Below, piece after piece: positions 51,327 to 60,086 of a stretch of 64,000 bases of DNA. The stretch's first letter is position 1; every line of letters begins with the position of its first letter. The translations under genes were made by a program, and so were the position numbers. The notes under the pieces were generated by a model. The model did no database searches and had not been told where the DNA came from. It saw only the letters and a list, made by a program, of their open reading frames with translations. Source of the DNA: Bog-756 sp963699345 (GTDB lineage: Bacteria; Actinomycetota; Acidimicrobiia; Acidimicrobiales; RAAP-2). The DNA is taken from contig CAVOTL010000005.1 in the NCBI GenBank assembly GCA_963699345.1, positions 1,798,001 to 1,862,000 on the forward strand. Direction: 5' to 3'.

Positions 51327-52187
51327 GTGACCGAGCAGGTGGAGGGCCGTTCCGGACAGTTCGCCGGCCGGGTGGCGGTCATCACCGGCGGGGCCCGTGG
51401 CCAGGGCCGGAGCCACGCCGTCGAGTTGGCGCGGCAGGGCGCCGACGTGGCCCTCATCGACCGGTGCGCCGACCTCGGGACGGTGCCGTACCCGCTCGCC
51501 TCGCCCGATGACCTGGACGAGACGGTCCGGCTGGTCGAGGCGGAGGGCGCCAGGTGCGTGGCGGTGCGGGGGGACGTGCGCGACCTCGACGGCATGATCG
51601 CCTTCGTCGACGGGGTGGTGGAGGAGCTCGGCTCGGTGGACATCATCGTGGCCAACGCCGGGGTGTCCACCATGGGTTCCGTGTTCGAGCTCGACGCCGT
51701 CGGATGGTCGGAGACGCTGGACACCAACCTGACCGGGGTCTTCAACACCCTCCGGGCGGCCGCCCCCCACATGCGTCGGCGGCGTTGGGGTCGCATGGTC
51801 ACCGTCTCCTCGATGATGGGTCGCTCCTCGAACCCGCTCATCGGGGCCTACTGCGCGTCCAAGTGGGGGGTCATCGGCCTCACCAAGTCGGTGGCCCAGG
51901 AGATGGCCCACTGCAACGTGACGGTCAACGCCATCGCCCCGGGCAACGTCTCGACGGACATGATCCACAACGACACGCTCTACTCGCTCATGCGACCGGA
52001 CCTCGAGCGACCGACGACGGACGACGTGGCCACGGTCATGGCGACCCTGCACGTGCAGCCGGTGCCGTGGGTGGAGGCCGAGGAGATCACGGCCGCCGTG
52101 GTGTTCCTGTGTTCGGAGGGGGCCCGCCACATCACCGGGTCGGTGATCGACATCGACGCCGGTGCATCGGCGCGCTTCACCGCCTGA
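51327..52187 (+). CDS. Mycofactocin-type short-chain dehydrogenase
   Basis: The 286 residues have the SDR nucleotide motif GRVAVITGGARGQGRSHA, DIIVANAG, TVSSMMG, the YCASK active site and NVTVNAIAPGNV. The insertion after strand 2 (DRCADLGTVPYPLASPDDLDETVRLVE) is typical of SDRs that hold NAD tightly and recycle it through mycofactocin. The GTG at 51327 follows GGGGAGGCAG. No mycofactocin genes are in the window. It ends 22 bases from the sulfatase, which is convergent. Confidence 0.9.
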   Translation: MTEQVEGRSGQFAGRVAVITGGARGQGRSHAVELARQGADVALIDRCADLGTVPYPLASPDDLDETVRLVEAEGARCVAVRGDVRDLDGMIAFVDGVVEELGSVDIIVANAGVSTMGSVFELDAVGWSETLDTNLTGVFNTLRAAAPHMRRRRWGRMVTVSSMMGRSSNPLIGAYCASKWGVIGLTKSVAQEMAHCNVTVNAIAPGNVSTDMIHNDTLYSLMRPDLERPTTDDVATVMATLHVQPVPWVEAEEITAAVVFLCSEGARHITGSVIDIDAGASARFTA

Positions 52188-52209
52188 CCGGTTCCGCCGA
52201 CGGAGGTCC

Positions 52210-54465
52210 CTACTGCTGGGACATGGCGGCGCGCTGCTCCGAGGACGCGGCGTCGGCCGGTGGTCTGCGGACGACGTCGACCTCCACCTTGTGCAGGGTG
52301 CCCTCGAAGGGGAACGGCCCGGCGTAGCGACCGCTGACCGGGCTGCCGTGGTCGTAGCCGATGCTCGGGCCCACGCTCGAGATGATGAACATGGCGAAGG
52401 GGATCTCCGCCGAACCGCACGGCTTCCCGTCCACGAGCAGCCGGACGGCGCCCCCGGCACCGGCCCGTCGGAATTCCACGGCCACCACGGACGGTCCCTC
52501 GGGGACCCGGACGTCGGACTCGACGACGGTGTGGTCGTTGAAGCTGTTGTAGTCGAGGACCAGTCGGTCGTCCTGGACGAAGAAGCTGATCCCGCTGTTC
52601 TCCGTCCCCGTGGCGAACAGCACGCCACCCTCGCCCGCCCGGCGGTCGATCGACGCCGACATGTCGAAGCCGCTGCCACCGAGCGTCGGGCTGACCTGGG
52701 CGGGCAGCGGGGCCATCGGCGGGAAGTACTCGTAGTGACGACTCGTGGGATGGGGCGAATGGTCCCGGAACCGGGTGAAGAAGAGTTCGATGTTGCGGTC
52801 GTCGAGGGGGAGGACGCCCTGGTCCTCGGCCTCGACCCACCACTGCGCCACCAGCTCGGCCACCTTGTCGGGGTGGGTGGCGGCCAGGTCGTCGCACTCG
52901 GAGCGGTCCTCGTCGAGGTGGTAGAGCTCCCAGACGTCGTCGTCGAAGGGGACGCCCTTCTCGTGCCGGGTGACGGCCTTCCAACCGTCCGAGATGATCG
53001 CCCGGTGGCCGAACATCTCGTAGTACTGCAGACCTTTCCGGGTCGGCTCGTCGGGTCCGTCGAACGTGTACGCCATCGAGGTGCCCGAGACCGGGAGTTG
53101 GGGGAGGCCTCGGTAGACGTCGGGTGCCGTCACCCCGAGGAGCTCGTAGACGGTGGGGGCGATGTCGTTGACATGGTGGAACTGGTCGCGGATCCCGCCG
53201 GCATCGGTGATGCGCGAGGGCCAGCGGACGATCAGGGGAACGTGGACGCCGCCCTCGTGGGTGTTCTGCTTGTACCACTTGAACGGCGTGTTGCCGGCCT
53301 GGGCCCAGCCCCACGGATAGTTGGCGTGGCTGTGGGGCCCGCCGATGTCGTCGATCCGCTGGACGGCCTCGTCGGGGGTCTCCAGGATCATGTTGAAGTA
53401 CTTCATCTCGTGCATGACACCGAACTCACCGCCCTCCTGGCTGGCGCCGTTGTCGGACATCAGCAGGACGACGGTGTCGTCGAGGACGCCGAGCCGTTCC
53501 AGGTCGTCGAGGAACCGTCCGATCTGGACGTCGGTGTGCTCGAGGAAGGCGGCGAACGCCTCCTGGAGGCGTGCCGCCAGGCGCCTCTGGTTCTCGGGCA
53601 GTGAGTCCCACGGCTCGACCCCGGGATTGCGCGGGGCGAGCTCGGTGTCGGGCGGCAGGAGGCCCATGTCGATCTGGCGGGCGAACCAGCGTTCACGGGC
53701 CGCGTCCCAGCCGTCGTCGAACTTCCCCCGCCACTTGGCCAGGTACTCGGGCGGCGCCTGGTGGGGGGCGTGCATGGCGCCGAAGGCCAGGTATGTGAAG
53801 AACGGGCGGTCGGGCCGGATGGAGACCGAGTCGTGGACGAATCGGATGGCATGGTCGACGAGGTCCTCGCTCAGGTGGTACCCCTGGTCGGGCGAGGACG
53901 GTGGTTCGACGTGGTGGTTGTCGTACACCAGGTCGGGGGAGAACTGGTCGGTCTCCCCCTCGAGGAAGCCGTAGAAGCGGTCGAAGCCCCGCTGCAGCGG
54001 CCACTGGTCGTAGGGACCCGCGGCCGAGGCGCTCTCCATGGGGCAGAGGTGCCACTTGCCCACCGCCAGGGTGGCGTAGCCCTGGTCCCGGAGTACCTCC
54101 GCCATGGTGGTGGCATGGTCGGTGATGTGACCGCGCATGTGGGGGTAGCCGCTGTCGAAGTTGGAGATGGCGCGCATCCCCACGGTGTGGTGGTTGCGAC
54201 CGGTGAGGAGGGCGGCCCGGGTGGGTGAGCAGAGTGGCGTGACGTGGAAGTTCGAGTACCGGATCCCTTCCGCGGCCAGAGTGTCGATGTTGGGGGTGGT
54301 GAGATCCGAGCCGTAGCAGCCGAAGTGGGAGAACCCGGTGTCGTCGAGGAGGATCACGACCACGTTCGGGGCGTCGGGCCCGGGGTGCGGGGGCACGGGC
54401 CACCAGGGCTCCGACTCGGCCTCGGTGCGACCGATGACACCCTCGAAGGGCTCGAACTGCTCCAT
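52210..54465 (-). CDS. Type I sulfatase (arylsulfatase family)
   Basis: The 751 residues have metal-binding DD (VVVILLDDTGFSHFGCYG, residues 41-42) and the sulfatase signature with Cys 79 (PLCSPTRAALLTGR), the Cys that is converted to formylglycine. VGKWHL and a late SDNGASQEGG supply further site residues. After about 520 residues comes an extra beta-sandwich-like domain (about 560-751). No signal peptide is visible. ATG 54465 has GAGGACG upstream; the open frame beyond it is not family-like. The activating enzyme is not in the window. Confidence 0.92.
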   Translation of the reverse strand: MEQFEPFEGVIGRTEAESEPWWPVPPHPGPDAPNVVVILLDDTGFSHFGCYGSDLTTPNIDTLAAEGIRYSNFHVTPLCSPTRAALLTGRNHHTVGMRAISNFDSGYPHMRGHITDHATTMAEVLRDQGYATLAVGKWHLCPMESASAAGPYDQWPLQRGFDRFYGFLEGETDQFSPDLVYDNHHVEPPSSPDQGYHLSEDLVDHAIRFVHDSVSIRPDRPFFTYLAFGAMHAPHQAPPEYLAKWRGKFDDGWDAARERWFARQIDMGLLPPDTELAPRNPGVEPWDSLPENQRRLAARLQEAFAAFLEHTDVQIGRFLDDLERLGVLDDTVVLLMSDNGASQEGGEFGVMHEMKYFNMILETPDEAVQRIDDIGGPHSHANYPWGWAQAGNTPFKWYKQNTHEGGVHVPLIVRWPSRITDAGGIRDQFHHVNDIAPTVYELLGVTAPDVYRGLPQLPVSGTSMAYTFDGPDEPTRKGLQYYEMFGHRAIISDGWKAVTRHEKGVPFDDDVWELYHLDEDRSECDDLAATHPDKVAELVAQWWVEAEDQGVLPLDDRNIELFFTRFRDHSPHPTSRHYEYFPPMAPLPAQVSPTLGGSGFDMSASIDRRAGEGGVLFATGTENSGISFFVQDDRLVLDYNSFNDHTVVESDVRVPEGPSVVAVEFRRAGAGGAVRLLVDGKPCGSAEIPFAMFIISSVGPSIGYDHGSPVSGRYAGPFPFEGTLHKVEVDVVRRPPADAASSEQRAAMSQQ

Positions 54466-54608
54466 GGGTACGTCCTCGGGTCGGGGGGCCACCGGCCCGG
54501 GGGCGACGGCACGGCACCGGAATCTACTGTCAACCCGACTGACGATAGAGAGTGGGGGCGACCCTGTCCACCGGTGGTCGATTGGGGGAGTTCGACCACC
54601 GGTGCGGG

Positions 54609-55145
54609 TCAGAGGTGTCCGGCACGCCTCCGTGGTGCCGTCTCGACGACCAGGACCAGGGCCACCAGGACCCCCGCCAGGGCCAGAGACGACATGCCCA
54701 GGGCCCGGATGATCAGGCCGTTGCCGCCCGTCGCCTCGGCGATGCCGAGCAGGAGCAGGCCCGCCGAGAGGAGCCGGGCCGACCAGCCGAGGGCTCGGGG
54801 ACCCGGGCCCTCGAGTCGGCGGGTGAGGACGGCCGTGACGGGCACGATCCCCATGAGGAAGAGGATCTCGGAGGGTCGCTCCGATCCGCCGGGTATCAGG
54901 TGCAGCCAGTGGTAGCCCTCGAAGATGGCCACCGCGGCGACGAGCACCAGGAGGGCCGGGGCGAAGACCGGTGGGTCGGGTGCCGCCCGGGCGCCGGCTC
55001 CGGCTCCGACGACCGGACGGACGGGGGTTCCGTCGGGGACCGGTGGGCCGCTCAGCAGGTTGACGGGTCGGAGACCGTCGCTCCGGATCCGCCAGGCTGA
55101 GCCGGCCGCCGGAATCGTGGTCCCACCGAGTTCTCGCACCATCAC
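54609..55145 (-). CDS. Small membrane protein of unknown function
   Basis: The 178-residue product has about four hydrophobic stretches from residue 60 onward (FAPALLVLVAAVAIFEGYHWLHLI, ILFLMGIVPVTAVL, LLSAGLLLLGIAEA, LALAGVLVALVLVVE). The N-terminal 55 residues are polar and Pro-rich. I do not recognise it. It lies upstream of the sulfatase on the same strand, 143 bases away. ATG 55145 is the first of two ATGs in a row. Coding status is probable, not certain. Confidence 0.6.
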   Translation of the reverse strand: MMVRELGGTTIPAAGSAWRIRSDGLRPVNLLSGPPVPDGTPVRPVVGAGAGARAAPDPPVFAPALLVLVAAVAIFEGYHWLHLIPGGSERPSEILFLMGIVPVTAVLTRRLEGPGPRALGWSARLLSAGLLLLGIAEATGGNGLIIRALGMSSLALAGVLVALVLVVETAPRRRAGHL

Positions 55146-55187
55146 CGCGACCGCCTTCCATGGGGATCACGCCCTGGCAGTTGGGCT

Positions 55188-55218
55188 GCGGACATCCGGT
55201 GTACTACCGGATGTCCGC
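55188..55218. repeat. Perfect 13-bp palindrome (hairpin or operator)
   Basis: GCGGACATCCGGT (55188-55200) and ACCGGATGTCCGC (55206-55218) are perfect arms around GTACT. The site lies 43 bases upstream of the membrane-protein gene start and 242 bases before the kinase. Between divergent genes it is more likely an operator or a mobile palindrome than a terminator. Confidence 0.75.
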
Positions 55219-55317
55219 CGCCCCTCGTGCCCCGGATCCCGCCAGAGTCCGGGGGGTGAATCCGCCACCCATGTGCCATCAGTGTGCACCTCTGGGTAGC
55301 ATTTCGCAACTCCAGAT

Positions 55318-55333
55318 TGCAACACCTGTTGCA
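55318..55333. promoter_or_regulatory. TGCAAC-ACCT-GTTGCA operator-like dyad
   Basis: Perfect 6-bp arms, with a related TTCGCAAC 14 bases upstream. Symmetry and position ahead of a sugar kinase gene suggest a repressor binding site, perhaps of the LacI or GntR type. No regulator is adjacent. Confidence 0.5.
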
Positions 55334-55459
55334 TCAGACGTCGGGGCCGGGGCACCCTGTCCTCCTGAGCGCAGATCCGCCCTCGTCGGGTGGGACGAAC
55401 GGCCCTGGGCGGCTCCTGCGGGGCGCGGGACAATGAACGCCGACCCACGAGGAGGATGC

Positions 55460-56494
55460 GTGCCCGGAACCGGAACCCCAGGTGATCGATTCGACGTCAT
55501 GTTCGTCGGTGACGTCGCCGTCGACCAGTACCTGACGTTGGAGGACGAGGCGGTGTCGGTGGAAGCCGGACCCGACGGCCGCCGCCTGGTGCTGCCCTTC
55601 GGCGCCAAGGTGTCCTGCGAGGTGTCGGCCACCGTGGCGGCGGGGGGCAACTCCTCCAATGCCGCCGTGGCCTGTGCCCGACTCGGGCTCCGCACGGCAC
55701 TGGTGGCCTACGTCGGCGACGACCTCCTCGGGCACGGGGCGGTGACGGCGCTGCGGCGCGAAGGGGTCGACACCGCTCTGGTCCGGCTCGATCCGGCGGT
55801 GCCGACGAACCGGAACTTCGTCCTGCGGGTCGGTCACGAGCGGACGATCCTGGTCCACCACGAGCAGCACGACTGTCACTGGCCCCACCTCCGTCCCTCC
55901 GAGGTCCCCTCGTGGCTCTACCTCTCGTCGGTCGGTCGCGATGCGCACGACTACGAAGGCCAGATCGTCGACTGGCTGGAGTCCGAACCGCGGGTGTCGC
56001 TGGCGTTCGAACCCGGCACGCTCCAGATCGCCCGGGGCGCCGGTGCCCTCGCCCGCCTGTTCCGCCGCGCCGAGCTGTTGGTCTGCAACCGCGAGGAGGC
56101 CGCAGCCCTGACCGGGGCCCAACCCGGCGACGCCGCGACCACGTTGCTCGACCGGATGCTGGACCTCGGTCCCTCGCAGGTAGTGGTGACCGACGGCTCC
56201 GCCGGCGCCTTCGGGACCGACGGGGTGTCCAAATTCGCGGTCCCGGTCTTCCCCGACGACGGACCCGTGGTCGACCGGACCGGGGCCGGGGACGCCTTCG
56301 CGGGGACGCTGGTGGCGGCCCTGGCCGCCGGGCTGCCCCTCGACCAGGCCATGGCCCGGGCTCCGGTCAACTCGATGCGGGTCGTGCAACAGGTCGGGTC
56401 CCAGGCCGGGCTGCTCGACGAGGCCACCCTGGAGCTGCTGCTGGCCGCGGCCACCGAGGCCAGTGCGGTGCGGGAGCTCACCCCCGTCCACTGA
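55460..56494 (+). CDS. PfkB family carbohydrate kinase
   Basis: Phosphorylates a sugar or nucleoside with ATP. The 344 residues have FVGDVAVDQYL, the substrate-binding GGNSSNAAVACARLG, VVTDGSAGAFG and the ATP-site signature DRTGAGDAFAGTLVAAL with the catalytic Asp. The exact sugar is unclear; ribokinase-like enzymes vary widely. GTG 55460 is preferred because GAGGAG precedes it; ATG 55433 in the same frame lacks a site. A pair of palindromic repeats follows the stop. Confidence 0.9.
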   Translation: MPGTGTPGDRFDVMFVGDVAVDQYLTLEDEAVSVEAGPDGRRLVLPFGAKVSCEVSATVAAGGNSSNAAVACARLGLRTALVAYVGDDLLGHGAVTALRREGVDTALVRLDPAVPTNRNFVLRVGHERTILVHHEQHDCHWPHLRPSEVPSWLYLSSVGRDAHDYEGQIVDWLESEPRVSLAFEPGTLQIARGAGALARLFRRAELLVCNREEAAALTGAQPGDAATTLLDRMLDLGPSQVVVTDGSAGAFGTDGVSKFAVPVFPDDGPVVDRTGAGDAFAGTLVAALAAGLPLDQAMARAPVNSMRVVQQVGSQAGLLDEATLELLLAAATEASAVRELTPVH

Positions 56495-56517
56495 CGGACA
56501 CAGGACGACCCCACGAC

Positions 56518-56557
56518 CCCATGACGTGACGTCACGAAGCCCATGACGTGACGTCAC
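56518..56557. repeat. Two direct repeats, each with palindrome GTGACGTCAC
   Basis: CCCATGACGTGACGTCAC occurs at 56518-56535 and 56540-56557. Each contains the perfect ten-base palindrome GTGACGTCAC, 22 bases apart, about two helical turns. They lie 45 bases upstream of yaaA. A related GTGAC-GTC-GTCAC is at 57425-57437 ahead of the protease gene. They look like paired operator sites for a dimeric regulator. Confidence 0.7.
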
Positions 56558-56602
56558 CGGGCCGGCCAGGGGACCGGGCCGCCACCACTACGGTGCTGGT
56601 CC

Positions 56603-57352
56603 GTGCCCCGCCCACCCTTCCTGCTCCTGCCCCCCTCCGAGGGCAAGGCCGGAGGCGGCCGCCGGCCCGGGCGGCCCGATGGGTTCGCCGACGAACTGCA
56701 CGCGCCGCGTTCGGCGGTCCTGGCCGAGCTCGGCCGGGTGGTCGCCGACTCGGACACGACGACGCGGGCGGCCCTGCTCGGTGTCCGCGGTGAGCTGCTC
56801 GACCGTGCTCTGCACGCCACCGCCCAACTGGTGGACGGGACGGCCCCCGTGCTCCCGGCGTGGCGCCGTTACTCGGGCGTGGTGTGGGGCGGGCTGGACC
56901 CGGCCACGTTGCGCCCCGCCGACCGCCGACGCATCCTCGTCCCGTCGGGTCTGTACGGGCTGACGACGGCGGCCGATCCGATCGCCGACTACCGGCTGAA
57001 GTTCCTCGTGTCGCTGGGCCGCCTCGGTCGGCTCTCCACCTACTGGCGGCCGGCCCTGACCGCCGCCCTGGCGTCCCGGGCACGGGGTCGCACCGTCTTC
57101 GATCTGCTGCCCGCCGAGCACGCCGGTGCGCTGGATCTCGACGCCCTGGCTCCCGTGAGCCGCATCGTGCGGGTCAGCTTCGTCGCCGCCGACGGCCGAC
57201 GGGCCGTCGGCCACGAGGCGAAGGAGGCCAAGGGCCGGCTCGCCCGGGCGCTCCTGGAGGGCGGACCCGACGCGGCGGACGGGTTCACCCACGGGGGTTG
57301 GCGCGCCCACCGGGAGGAGGACCGGGTGGTGGTCGTGGCCCCGGACCGTTGA
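56603..57352 (+). CDS. YaaA family peroxide stress protein
   Basis: The 249 residues begin MPRPPFLLLPPSEGKAGGG, the family N-terminus, and contain the later RILVPSGLYGLTTAADPIADYRLKF and DLLPAEHAGALD. In E. coli YaaA lowers free iron and limits DNA damage during peroxide stress. GTG 56603 is the start. Paired GTGACGTCAC palindromes upstream suggest specific control. Its stop is 116 bases from the protease gene start. Confidence 0.9.
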   Translation: MPRPPFLLLPPSEGKAGGGRRPGRPDGFADELHAPRSAVLAELGRVVADSDTTTRAALLGVRGELLDRALHATAQLVDGTAPVLPAWRRYSGVVWGGLDPATLRPADRRRILVPSGLYGLTTAADPIADYRLKFLVSLGRLGRLSTYWRPALTAALASRARGRTVFDLLPAEHAGALDLDALAPVSRIVRVSFVAADGRRAVGHEAKEAKGRLARALLEGGPDAADGFTHGGWRAHREEDRVVVVAPDR

Positions 57353-57468
57353 CACCCCGGCTTGTTTACGGAATTCATATGTTCCACTCACGAACGGCTT
57401 AGGGACGAGCGGTCCAATGGTCGGGTGACGTCGTCACGAAGGTCGTGTCGGCCCGGAGGTAGGACGAG

Positions 57469-59154
57469 ATGAACGAGCACAGCAACGAGGAGCAGGACGG
57501 AGCGCCCGGTGCGGCCGAGGACGCGTGGCCGGACGACGCGAGCGGTGCACCGGAGGTCCCCGAGGCGCCGACCGCTCCGGTGCCCCCGGTCGGACCGCCG
57601 TCGGCCGACCCGACGGTGACCCAGCAGCACCCCCTGACCCAGCCGGTGCCCCACGTCCAGCCTCCGACCGAGGCGCCCTATCCGGGCCAGTCGGTCGTGG
57701 TGGCCGGGGACGACCTCTTCCCGGCCGGCGCCCACCCGGCCCCGCCCGCGCCATGGGCCCCGACGCCCGCCCCCGCCCCCTGGGGAGCCGTGCCCGCACC
57801 CGGATGGGGTCCGACCGGTCCGGCACCGGTCCCCTCCCCCGGAGGATGGGGAGCCGGACCCGGTGGCGGCCAGCCCCCGACGACCTGGCCCCCGTCGCCG
57901 TACGGGTACTACCCGGCCCCGCTGCCCCCGCCGGCGAAGGCGCGCAGCCACAAGGGTCAGGTGGCGGTGATCGCCAGCCTCGTGGCGGTCGTCGCCCTGC
58001 TGCTCGGGGCCACCGTCGGTCATGCCACGTGGCCCACCGACACGACGGCGGCCTCGGCCCAGAGTCCCTCCACCGGATCGGGCACGAGCGGAGGTAGCAG
58101 CTTCCCGTTCGGGTCCGGATCGAACAGCTCCGGATCGAACAGCTCCGGATCGGGCGGTTCGACGACCGGCGCCGGCGCCCCGGCGGACGTGAGCGCCGTC
58201 GCCGCCAAGGTCTCGTCCGACCTCGTCGACATCAACACCAATCTCAGCTACGAGAGTGAGCAGGCGGCCGGCACCGGCATCGTCCTCACGTCCGACGGCG
58301 AGATCCTCACCAACAACCATGTGATCGACGGAGCCACCAGCATCAGCGTCACCGACATCGGCAACGGCCAGACGTACAAGGCCAACGTGGTCGGGTACGA
58401 CCGGACCGGTGACGTGGCCGTGGTGCAGCTGGTCGGGGCCTCGGGCCTCAAGACCGCCACGATCGCCACGTCGAAGCCCAGTGTGGGCGAAGGCGTGGTC
58501 GGTGTGGGCAACGCCGGCGGCACCGGGGGGACGCCCAGCTCGGCCGGCGGCTCGGTCACCGCTCTCGGGCAGTCGATCACCGCCAGCGACAGTGGCGGCG
58601 GCAACTCGGAGAACCTGACCGGCCTCCTGGAGACGAACTGTGACATCCAGCCCGGTGACTCGGGTGGCGCGCTGGTCGAGTCCGACGGCGCCGTGGTCGG
58701 CATGGACACGGCGGCCTCGACCGATTCCGCGGAGCTCGGGGGCGGGGCCCAGGCCTACGCCATCCCGATCGGCACCGCCCTGTCGATCGCCAAGAGCATC
58801 GAGGAGGGGCGGGCCAGCTCGACGATCCACATCGGCGCCACCGCCTTCCTCGGCGTCCAGGTGCAGGACTCGTCGAGCAGCGGCTCGGGCTCGTTCCTGC
58901 CGGGTTCCGGTGGCTCCGGCACGGTGGGCGCGGTGGTCGACGGCACCCTCACCGGCTCGCCCGGCGCCGGCGCCGGCCTGGCCGAGGGTGATGTCATCAC
59001 CGCCCTCAACAACACGGCGGTCAACAACGCCTCGGACCTGTCGGCGGCCCTCGAGCCCTTCCACCCGGGCAACGTCATCCACCTGACGTGGACCGACCAG
59101 TCCGGAACCTCCCATACGTCCTCGATCACCCTGGCGGTCGGGCCTCCCGCCTGA
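57469..59154 (+). CDS. HtrA/DegP-like serine protease with PDZ domain
   Basis: The 561 residues have a cytoplasmic Pro/Ala-rich N-region (1-160), one membrane helix (about 163-186, GQVAVIASLVAVVALLLGATVG), a Ser/Gly linker and an extracellular trypsin-like domain with catalytic His 284 (TNNHVI), Asp 315 (TGDVAVV) and Ser 398 (GDSGGAL). A PDZ domain follows (about 465-555, GAGAGLAEGDVITALNNT). This is the actinobacterial HtrA/PepD layout, anchored and facing outward, for quality control of envelope proteins. ATG 57469 is the start. The linker DNA has a 15-bp tandem repeat from 58114 (TCCGGATCGAACAGC). Confidence 0.93.
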   Translation: MNEHSNEEQDGAPGAAEDAWPDDASGAPEVPEAPTAPVPPVGPPSADPTVTQQHPLTQPVPHVQPPTEAPYPGQSVVVAGDDLFPAGAHPAPPAPWAPTPAPAPWGAVPAPGWGPTGPAPVPSPGGWGAGPGGGQPPTTWPPSPYGYYPAPLPPPAKARSHKGQVAVIASLVAVVALLLGATVGHATWPTDTTAASAQSPSTGSGTSGGSSFPFGSGSNSSGSNSSGSGGSTTGAGAPADVSAVAAKVSSDLVDINTNLSYESEQAAGTGIVLTSDGEILTNNHVIDGATSISVTDIGNGQTYKANVVGYDRTGDVAVVQLVGASGLKTATIATSKPSVGEGVVGVGNAGGTGGTPSSAGGSVTALGQSITASDSGGGNSENLTGLLETNCDIQPGDSGGALVESDGAVVGMDTAASTDSAELGGGAQAYAIPIGTALSIAKSIEEGRASSTIHIGATAFLGVQVQDSSSSGSGSFLPGSGGSGTVGAVVDGTLTGSPGAGAGLAEGDVITALNNTAVNNASDLSAALEPFHPGNVIHLTWTDQSGTSHTSSITLAVGPPA

Positions 59155-59197
59155 CCGCCCACCCGGACGGTCGGTCCTCCGCCCGCCCACCCCGGTT

Positions 59198-59238
59198 CGA
59201 CGCCCGGTGAGCCAGCTGCCCTCGGCCACCGGGCGTCG
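59198..59238. terminator. Bidirectional terminator between protease and NTF2-like gene
   Basis: CGACGCCCGGTG (59198-59209) and CACCGGGCGTCG (59227-59238) are perfect 12-bp arms around a 17-base loop, midway between convergent genes. The position strongly suggests termination for both. Confidence 0.65.
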
Positions 59239-59268
59239 TACCGTCCGGGCCGGAGTCGGCCGGGTGGA

Positions 59269-59808
59269 TCAGGCGAGGATCCTCGGCCACCCCGTCCCGG
59301 CGGGCGACACGAACATCGTGGTCAGGGTCATCGACCGGTGGAGCCAGACGCCGTCGACCCGGGCGTAGACGTCGTCCTCGTGGCCGCTCATCCACAGGGA
59401 CGTCCCGTCGGTCCGGGTACACGGACTGAGGAGCTCCCACCGTCCGGTGGCCTCCTCGCCCGCCACGTGGATCTGCGGCCTCACGAAGAGGTGCCTCGAG
59501 AACACGAGGGTGGGTGACGCCAGACGGGCGGCGATCTCCTCCCGGCCCCGGGCCACTCCCAGACCCGGGCCACCGTCCCACACGCCGTCCTCGGTGAAGA
59601 GGGCCGCGGCCCGCCCGGCGAGCTCGGTGAGCCGGTCCGACGCCACCACCGCCCCACGGCAGAAGCGGGCATCGACCAGGTCGCCGTAGCGGGCCTTCAG
59701 GTCGTGGAGGGCGAGCACCGACTCCGCGACATCGAGTCGACGCTCCAGCCGCTCGACCCGGGCGTCCAGGTCCTCCGGTCCGTCGGCGCCCGACGCCGGG
59801 CCGGTCAC
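59269..59808 (-). CDS. NTF2-like/SnoaL-type protein
   Basis: The 179 residues start with a coiled segment (LDARVERLERRLDVAESVLALHDLKARYGDLVDARF) and continue with a cone-shaped NTF2-like domain (LFTEDGVWDGGPGLGVARGREEIAARLASPTLVFSRHLFVRPQIHV). Similar proteins include steroid isomerases and dioxygenase small subunits; the role is unknown. GTG 59808 overlaps the stop of the truncated methyltransferase as GTGA, so the two were part of one unit. Confidence 0.82.
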   Translation of the reverse strand: MTGPASGADGPEDLDARVERLERRLDVAESVLALHDLKARYGDLVDARFCRGAVVASDRLTELAGRAAALFTEDGVWDGGPGLGVARGREEIAARLASPTLVFSRHLFVRPQIHVAGEEATGRWELLSPCTRTDGTSLWMSGHEDDVYARVDGVWLHRSMTLTTMFVSPAGTGWPRILA

Positions 59809-59954
59809 GACCGCCCCTCCACGGCCCGCGTCAGGCTCTCGACGACGCGGCCCCCGAGCCCCGCCGCGGTGCGGGCCCGGAGCCCGGCGGGACCCATGGC
59901 GCCGCAGGTCATCGCCACCAGCCGGGGAACGACCCGGTCGCGGTAGAAGGGCAC
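59805..59954 (-). pseudogene. Truncated SAM-methyltransferase N-terminus
   Basis: Only 49 residues remain: MPFYRDRVVPRLVAMTCGA...GLGGRVVESLTRAVEGRS. FYRDRVVPRLV followed by a helix and GxVVE is how a common class of SAM-dependent phospholipid-type methyltransferases begins, just before the GxGxG loop. Here the frame ends where that loop would start. GTG 59954 follows no clear ribosome site. Its end overlaps the next gene by four bases. A deleted methyltransferase is the simplest reading; a short functional peptide is less likely. Confidence 0.5.
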
Positions 59955-60086
59955 GGGTCCAGGGTAGCGACCGGGTTGCGGACCGGAGGGATCGCACGCG
60001 CCCGTTACTGTCATAGACTCTGCCAGAACAGGGCGGTCCGTCGGGTACCTCAGGTGCCCGGCGACGGCGAACGAGGAGTGATCGAC

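Larger units (their letters stand above)
55146..55459. other. Divergent spacer before the PfkB kinase, with two dyads
   Basis: No gene in 314 bases. It contains the 13-bp palindrome at 55188-55218 and TGCAAC/GTTGCA at 55318-55333, both reported separately. An AT-leaning segment (55300-55345) around the second dyad is the likely promoter of the kinase gene. Confidence 0.5.
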
